Assembly (NCBI GenBank): GCA_021325675.1
Contig: JAJTCM010000010.1
Location: forward strand, 1 to 64,000
Direction of reading: 5' to 3'
DNA length: 64,000 nt
Origin: Crocinitomicaceae bacterium
Lineage (GTDB): Bacteria; Bacteroidota; Bacteroidia; Flavobacteriales_D; Crocinitomicaceae
The position numbers and the translations under genes were made by a program. Positions 58,463 through 64,000 of the stretch are shown here, in pieces (within the stretch, counting starts at the first letter, position 1; every line of letters begins with the position of its first letter). The notes beneath the pieces are model-generated. The model searched no databases. It saw only the letters and a list, made by a program, of their open reading frames with translations, and was not told where the DNA came from.

Positions 58463-58486
58463 AAAAAAGGTCGGATGAAACCGACC
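58463..58486 (-). terminator. Intrinsic terminator/attenuator immediately upstream of the TonB receptor start
   Basis: Minus strand GGTCGG-TTTCAT-CCGACC-TTTTTT ending 8 nt before the ATG at 58455. Confidence 0.8.
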
Positions 58487-58508
58487 TGATTAAACAGAAA
58501 TATCTGAT

Positions 58509-59555
58509 TTATTTAACAATAACTCTTTTCGAAACGATACCGTCGCCCGTTTGTACTTTCATGATGTACACACCAGGAAGGTCGGTAATTCTCACGTTCG
58601 CTTCGGTAGCGTTGAACTTTTGGTTTTTCACCACTTGTCCAAGGCTGTTGAAAATTGTAATAGCTTCCACTCCTGAAGCAGCTTCAACTGTAAACACACC
58701 ATTTGTGGATGGGTTCGGGTAAACAGCAAATGCAGCTTTTACTTCTTTCGCAATCTCGTTAACCGCAGCATCGCCGCACTCGCAAGCATGACCTCCTAAA
58801 GTAAACCAGTTTCCGAAAAGGATAGCGTTACCGTTACCGGAAACCAGCGTATCGCCGTTTTCGTCAAACAGGTAAGTTACCGCAGGGATTGTATCATACT
58901 CAAGCATTGGGTCGAAGAAAGAAATGTTCAGGTTAGTCACCCCTTTTTTCACGGTAGACTTTCTGATCATAGAGTGGTCAATTGTTACAACAGTACCCAT
59001 ATTGTTATTGTATGGGAAAGATGTTGACCATCCTGTGCCAGGGCCCGGGTCTTCACCTACTTTACCGAAAATATCAACGATTGTCAAAGCCGGTGTAATG
59101 GAAGTCAGGGTTGTTGTCCCTGCTTGTCCGGCGATGCTTCCCTGGAACAGGATAACGGCATCGTTACCATTCCAGTAGAAAGAGTTGCTTGTGTTATAGT
59201 TTGGTGCAAAGAAACCGTCAGCTCTTACCTGCAGTGAATCCCAAATCGGGGCTTCCTGTCCGGTACCATTCGGGTCTCTTTTATCCAGAACAGCTACAAA
59301 TACGCTGTGCGGGGCAACAGTTCCGGACAATTGAACGGCGTTTGCAACCGTTACAGCACCGATTGAGCTACCGTTAGATGCACGTGCAACAACATAAGCG
59401 CTCAGGTCAACTGTCGCGTTTGTCGGGTTGTAAATTTCAAGCGCCTTGTTGTTTGACCAGCCTTCTACGTACTCCGAGATAAAAATCTTGGAGCAGTCCT
59501 GTGCGAAACCGGCGCCAAATGTGAATAAACTAACAAAAAGTAATACTTTTTTCAT
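58509..59555 (-). CDS. Lamin-tail-domain secreted protein with T9SS sorting domain
   Basis: CSKIFISEYVEGWSNNKALEIYNPTNATVDLSAYVVARASNG (LTD); YPNPSTNGVFTVEAASG...LPGVYIMKVQTG. Confidence 0.93.
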   Translation of the reverse strand: MKKVLLFVSLFTFGAGFAQDCSKIFISEYVEGWSNNKALEIYNPTNATVDLSAYVVARASNGSSIGAVTVANAVQLSGTVAPHSVFVAVLDKRDPNGTGQEAPIWDSLQVRADGFFAPNYNTSNSFYWNGNDAVILFQGSIAGQAGTTTLTSITPALTIVDIFGKVGEDPGPGTGWSTSFPYNNNMGTVVTIDHSMIRKSTVKKGVTNLNISFFDPMLEYDTIPAVTYLFDENGDTLVSGNGNAILFGNWFTLGGHACECGDAAVNEIAKEVKAAFAVYPNPSTNGVFTVEAASGVEAITIFNSLGQVVKNQKFNATEANVRITDLPGVYIMKVQTGDGIVSKRVIVK

Positions 59556-59606
59556 ACAAAAATAATTATGGGGTTAAATATTATACTTAATTAAAATCCA
59601 ATAACG

Positions 59607-59628
59607 AAAAAACCTCCCGAAGGGTTTG
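59607..59628 (-). promoter_or_regulatory. Terminator-like hairpin in the 5' leader of the lamin-tail gene
   Basis: Minus strand AAACCCTTCGGGAGGTTTTTTCG, weak 5-bp stem plus U6, downstream of a possible -7 box TAAATTTG (59714-59721). Confidence 0.4.
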
Positions 59629-59837
59629 TAAGATTATCAATTTAGTTAGACTACTTTTTTGATGGTTTCAAATTGAGGATCCAATTATCAAGGAGATCAC
59701 CAAAAAGCTTGAGCAAATTTACAAATAAAAATTTAAAGCATATGATTTTTATGTTAACAATTTGTAATCTTTTTACACAAGCGGTAAATCCGGTATAATT
59801 TTAATTGCATAATTTTAGCACAAAATTCAAATTCACC

Positions 59838-62024
59838 ATGTTAACACAAAGAATCTTATGGACAGCCCTTATTTTGGTGTCCTTTTTTTCCTTCGGACAG
59901 GAAAACCCAACCGATCTGAGCGTCGAAAAAATCTGGAAGAAATACGAGTTCTATCCAAAAAGCTTTCCCGGCTTCTACAGCATGAACGACGGCGAGCATT
60001 TTACCCGCATCAGCCAGGACGAAAAAAGCTTCAGCATAACGAAACATGCTTTCACCAATTACAATGGCGGCGGCGAAGTAATCGTTAAGCGTGAAGACCT
60101 GCTTTACAAGGGCCAGTTTATCGGTGTGGAGGAATATTCCTTCAACGGGGACGAAAGCAAAATGCTCATTACCACCAATATGGAAGGAATTTACCGCCGC
60201 AGCTATGTCGCGGATTTCTTTATCCTGGATTTGAAGACCAAAAAACTAACGATCCTCGACGATAAGCACGAGCGTAAAACCCTGGCGTCTTTCTCGCCGG
60301 ACGGTACCAAAATCGCTTATGTTTCTGAAAACAACCTTTTTGTAAAGGACCTCGCTACAGAAAAAATCACACAAATAACCACTGACGGCAAGCAAAACGA
60401 AATCATCAATGGAACAACCGACTGGGTTTACGAAGAGGAATTTGCTATCACGAAAGGCTTCGACTGGTCACCTGACAGCAAGCAGATTGCTTACCTGAAA
60501 TTTGATGAACGGTTTGTAAAAGAATTCCAGATGGCTTTTTACGGAGAGCTCTACCCGATGCAGTATAAATTCAAATACCCGAAAGCGGGCGAGGACAATT
60601 CCAAAGTAACAGCTTACATTTATAGCATCAGCGGCAAAAAGTCCAATGCGATCCCGCTCGGTGAATACGAATACATTCCACGGCTCAAATGGGCGCCGGT
60701 ACAAAACCACCTCGTCATCCAGACACTCAACCGTCACCAGAACCATGTGAAGTACCACCTGGTTGATGCAACAGCTAAAGCAGTGACCTCCAAAGTGATT
60801 TTCGAGGAAAAATCGGACGCTTACGTAGAGATTGATGATAACTTATTGATCCTGAAAGACGGAAAATCCCTGCTCCGCACCAGTGAATCCTCGGGCTACA
60901 ACCAGGTCCAGCAGGTGTTTTTCAACGGAGAAAGCAAGGCCGTTACTTCCGGAAATTTCGACATCATCGAGTTCCTCGGGATCGACGAGAGCACTAATAC
61001 TATTTTTTACACTGCCGCCGAAAAAGGCCCGATCTACAAAGGGATTTACAAAATCAAGCTCGACGGAAGCGGAAAACAGGCTATCAGCAAGGAAACCGGC
61101 TACAACAACGCCGAGTTTTCAGAAGGTATGAAATATTTCATGAAAACTTCTTCCGATGCGAACACACCGGCAAGATATAGCCTGTGCAACAGCAACGGGG
61201 ATGAGCTTGCAGTACTTGAAAGCAATGAAAAGCTGATCAAAAGAATGAAGGAATATCCTTTGGCCCAGAAAGAATTTATGGAAATCCAGGGCGCTGACGG
61301 GAAACTGAACGCCTGGATGATTAAGCCGGCCAACTTCGACCCGAAGAAAAAATACCCGGTTTACATCAATATTTACGGAGGCCCGGGATCAAACACCGTA
61401 ACCGATGATTTTGACGGAAACGATTACTTCTATCACCAATTGCTGGCACAAAAAGGCTATATTGTATTCAGCGTTGACCCGCGCGGAACGATGTACCGTG
61501 GTGCGAAATTCAAAAAATCGACCTACCTCCAGCTCGGGAAGCTCGAAACGGAAGATTTCATTGCCGTAGCCAAAGAATTACAGAAGCTTCCTTATGTTGA
61601 CGGTTCCCGCATAGGAATCCAAGGATGGAGCTACGGGGGGTACATGACTTCTCTTGCGATGACAAAAGGAGCGGATATTTTCAAGATGGGAATTGCCGTT
61701 GCACCGGTTACCAACTGGAGATACTACGACAACATCTACACGGAACGCTTCATGCGCACACCGCAGGAAAATGCTTCAGGATACGATGAAAATTCACCAA
61801 TTAATTTCGTAAAGAACATGAAAGGAAAATACTTTATCATTCATGGTTCAGGCGACGATAACGTACACTACCAGAACACAATGGAGATGATCAATACGCT
61901 TACGGAGGCCAACGTTCAGTTCGACATGTTCATTTACCCGAACAAAAACCACGGAATTTACGGCGGAAACACACGCAACCATTTGTTTAATATGATGTTA
62001 AAATACACCCTGGAAAATTTATAA
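59838..62024 (+). CDS. S9 family peptidase (dipeptidyl peptidase IV-like)
   Basis: DPP-IV propeller; IGIQGWSYGGYMTSLAMTKG nucleophile elbow; HGSGDDNVHYQN; KNHGIYGGNTRNHLF. Start MLTQRILWTALILVSFFSFGQ at 59838 preferred over 59805. Confidence 0.96.
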   Translation: MLTQRILWTALILVSFFSFGQENPTDLSVEKIWKKYEFYPKSFPGFYSMNDGEHFTRISQDEKSFSITKHAFTNYNGGGEVIVKREDLLYKGQFIGVEEYSFNGDESKMLITTNMEGIYRRSYVADFFILDLKTKKLTILDDKHERKTLASFSPDGTKIAYVSENNLFVKDLATEKITQITTDGKQNEIINGTTDWVYEEEFAITKGFDWSPDSKQIAYLKFDERFVKEFQMAFYGELYPMQYKFKYPKAGEDNSKVTAYIYSISGKKSNAIPLGEYEYIPRLKWAPVQNHLVIQTLNRHQNHVKYHLVDATAKAVTSKVIFEEKSDAYVEIDDNLLILKDGKSLLRTSESSGYNQVQQVFFNGESKAVTSGNFDIIEFLGIDESTNTIFYTAAEKGPIYKGIYKIKLDGSGKQAISKETGYNNAEFSEGMKYFMKTSSDANTPARYSLCNSNGDELAVLESNEKLIKRMKEYPLAQKEFMEIQGADGKLNAWMIKPANFDPKKKYPVYINIYGGPGSNTVTDDFDGNDYFYHQLLAQKGYIVFSVDPRGTMYRGAKFKKSTYLQLGKLETEDFIAVAKELQKLPYVDGSRIGIQGWSYGGYMTSLAMTKGADIFKMGIAVAPVTNWRYYDNIYTERFMRTPQENASGYDENSPINFVKNMKGKYFIIHGSGDDNVHYQNTMEMINTLTEANVQFDMFIYPNKNHGIYGGNTRNHLFNMMLKYTLENL

Positions 62025-62080
62025 TTAACAGGGCTGGCATTAGCTGTTTAAGAACGAACAAAATATTTTAACAAAAATGT

Positions 62081-62110
62081 TTTGAATCTAATTTTCTTTC
62101 ATTACTTTTA
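62081..62110 (+). promoter_or_regulatory. Bacteroidota-type promoter for gltA
   Basis: TTTG (62081-62084), 18-nt spacer, TACTTTTA (7/8 of TAnnTTTG). Confidence 0.6.
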
Positions 62111-62141
62111 ATGCCGTTAAATAAAATGTAATTGTGTTAAA

Positions 62142-63428
62142 ATGAGTGAAACTGCAAAAATTGAGCTGGACGGAAAGGTTTACGAGTTCCCGGTAATTGA
62201 AGGGACTGAGAAGGAAAAAGCAATAGATATCAGCAACTTACGATCAAAAACGGGGTATATCACCCTGGATACGGGCTATAAGAACACCGGTGCTACGACA
62301 AGTAACATCACTTTCCTGGACGGGGAAGAAGGCATCCTGAAGTACCGTGGCTACCCGATCGAACAGCTGGCTGAAAAAGCTACTTTCCTTGAAGTTGCCT
62401 ACCTGCTCATTTACGGTGACCTTCCTACTAAAACACAATTGGACAATTTTAACCGCGACATCACGAACCATACCCTGGTACACGAGGATGTGAAGCAGTT
62501 TTTTGAAGCTTATCCTGCGAAAGCTCACCCAATGGGGGTTTTATCTTCCATTATCTGCTCGCTTTCGACTTTTTACCCGGAATCGCTTGACCCGAACCGC
62601 AGCACAGAGGCGAAAAACCTCACAATCCTGCGCCTGATGGGTAAAGTACCGACACTGGCTGCCTGGGCATACAAAAATGCAATGCGCCACCCGTTCATGT
62701 ACCCGAGAAACGATTTCGATTACTGCAAGAACTTCCTGCACATGATGTTCGCGCTGCCTACGCAAGACCAGGAAATCGATCCGGTTGTTGTTGACGCACT
62801 GAACAAATTATTGATTTTACATGCTGACCACGAGCAGAACTGTTCCACTTCAACCGTGAGGATCGTTGGTTCGTCCCAGGCAAACTTATATGCTACGATC
62901 GCTTCCGGTATCGCTGCACTTTGGGGCCCGCTTCACGGCGGAGCTAACCAGGCTGTAATCGAAATGCTGGAAAAAATCCACCTGGATGGCGGCGACGTAG
63001 ACAAATGGGTACTGAAAGCTAAGGACAAGGATGATTCCTTCCGTTTGATGGGCTTCGGTCACCGCGTTTACAAAAACTTCGACCCGCGTGCAACAATCAT
63101 CAAAAAAGCCTGCGACGATGTACTTGAAAAACTGCAGATCAACGACCCGTTGCTTGACATCGCCAAAAAACTGGAGAAAGTTGCTTTGGAAGACGATTAC
63201 TTCAAGTCCCGCAACCTGTACCCGAACGTAGATTTCTACTCCGGCATCATTTACAAAGCGCTCGGGATCCCAACTGAAATGTTCACTGTAATGTTCGCTT
63301 TGGGCCGTCTCCCGGGATGGATCGCACAGTGGAAAGAAATGACTGAAAACAATGAGCCGATTGGCCGTCCGAGACAAATTTACACAGGTCATGTGCTGCG
63401 TAACTACGTTCCGATCGAACAACGCTAA
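62142..63428 (+). CDS. gltA: Citrate synthase
   Basis: GILKYRGYPIEQLAEKATFLEVAYLLIYG; LHADHEQNCSTSTVR; LWGPLHGGANQAVIEML; MGFGHRVYKNFDPRA. Confidence 0.99.
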   Translation: MSETAKIELDGKVYEFPVIEGTEKEKAIDISNLRSKTGYITLDTGYKNTGATTSNITFLDGEEGILKYRGYPIEQLAEKATFLEVAYLLIYGDLPTKTQLDNFNRDITNHTLVHEDVKQFFEAYPAKAHPMGVLSSIICSLSTFYPESLDPNRSTEAKNLTILRLMGKVPTLAAWAYKNAMRHPFMYPRNDFDYCKNFLHMMFALPTQDQEIDPVVVDALNKLLILHADHEQNCSTSTVRIVGSSQANLYATIASGIAALWGPLHGGANQAVIEMLEKIHLDGGDVDKWVLKAKDKDDSFRLMGFGHRVYKNFDPRATIIKKACDDVLEKLQINDPLLDIAKKLEKVALEDDYFKSRNLYPNVDFYSGIIYKALGIPTEMFTVMFALGRLPGWIAQWKEMTENNEPIGRPRQIYTGHVLRNYVPIEQR

Positions 63429-63453
63429 TTTCAATATTAAATTATCATTAAGA

Positions 63454-63480
63454 AAGCTATCCTTCGGGGTAGCTTTTTTT
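63454..63480 (+). terminator. Intrinsic terminator of gltA
   Basis: AAGCTATCC-TTCG-GGGTAGCTT + U-run; 9-bp stem with one G-U. Confidence 0.9.
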
Positions 63481-63565
63481 TGTTCGCTATTTAACGGTAA
63501 ATATTCATTTCCAATCGATTTAGTGCAAAACTTCATCGATTTTTTGATAAATAGTGCTTCCGCGT

Positions 63566-63598
63566 TTTGTTTTAATCGATTTTTTTTTTATATTTTTG
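63566..63598 (+). promoter_or_regulatory. Bacteroidota-type promoter upstream of the right-edge gene
   Basis: TTTG (63566-63569), 21-nt spacer, TATTTTTG (63591-63598). Confidence 0.7.
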
Positions 63599-63641
63599 TG
63601 AACGATTTTGTTCCCGGATTTACGGGAGCTAAATAAACCGT

Positions 63642-64000
63642 GTGATTTTGAAACAAAATTCGACACATCAATTTAATCTTACTCTTGATTCAGTCATTAG
63701 ACTTTGCGTGAATTTAAATTTGGTAAACCGATTTAGTTTCACATGCGTTCTGTTTGTCCTTTCATTTGTTTCATTTTCCCAAATTTCAATTCCGAGCACA
63801 GCAGCCGTTACAGAGAATTTTGATGCCATGGCCGCTTCGGGCACAGCCGCTTTGCCTGCAAACTGGAAAATCAGTGTAGCGGGAGCAGCAGCCCCAACCT
63901 GGTCGGCGGGAGGAAATTTTACAGCCGTAAACTTCCAGGCAAGCTCAGGGGCACCGGCAACAGGCGGACGCTATAACTGGGGAACAACAGCTGCTACAGA
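63642..64000 (+). CDS. Secreted protein, truncated at window edge; probable surface/T9SS-type protein
   Basis: Not in ORF track. Open frame from 63633 to the end; FTCVLFVLSFVSFSQISIPSTAAVTENFDAMAASGTAALPANWKISVAG. Start uncertain: GTG 63642, GTG 63708 or TTG 63717. Confidence 0.7.
   Translation, partial: MILKQNSTHQFNLTLDSVIRLCVNLNLVNRFSFTCVLFVLSFVSFSQISIPSTAAVTENFDAMAASGTAALPANWKISVAGAAAPTWSAGGNFTAVNFQASSGAPATGGRYNWGTTAAT

Noticed and set aside
1-64000. Defence system, prophage, integron or mobile element
   Set aside because: No transposase, integrase, phage structural, restriction, toxin-antitoxin, CRISPR or reverse-transcriptase signatures recognised in any substantial ORF; no tRNA or rRNA seen.

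Overview
The window is chromosomal sequence from a Bacteroidota genome, probably Flavobacteriales and Fluviicola/Crocinitomicaceae-like (lineage is inferred from gene content and promoter style, not tested). It is mostly ordinary coding sequence. It contains the rplM-rpsI-rpsB-tsf ribosomal operon, dnaE with an N-terminal DEDD exonuclease, ogt, xth, lpdA, gltA, an S9 peptidase, two TonB-dependent receptors, many secreted proteins with T9SS-like C-terminal sorting domains, and several signalling genes. Two edge genes are missing from the supplied ORF track: 1..2784 (-) and about 63642..64000 (+). I found no tRNA, rRNA, CRISPR array, prophage or transposon. The best candidates for something under-described are: (1) a coupled four-gene phosphorelay cassette (two duplicated hybrid kinases, a small HPt-like protein and a LytTR regulator); (2) a secreted nuclease, split 5'-nucleotidase, TonB receptor and lamin-tail cluster that looks like extracellular DNA/phosphate scavenging, with terminator-like hairpins inside it; (3) an RRM protein with a 13-unit (K/R)PY(D/N)P(D/N) tail; (4) a 23-bp operator-like motif shared by two or three promoters at a fixed distance from the -7 box; (5) a TTAGGG/CCCTAA dyad and repeat next to a NarL-type regulator; and (6) six word-repeat or dyad intergenic elements. 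All calls come from reading the sequence; no database search was run.
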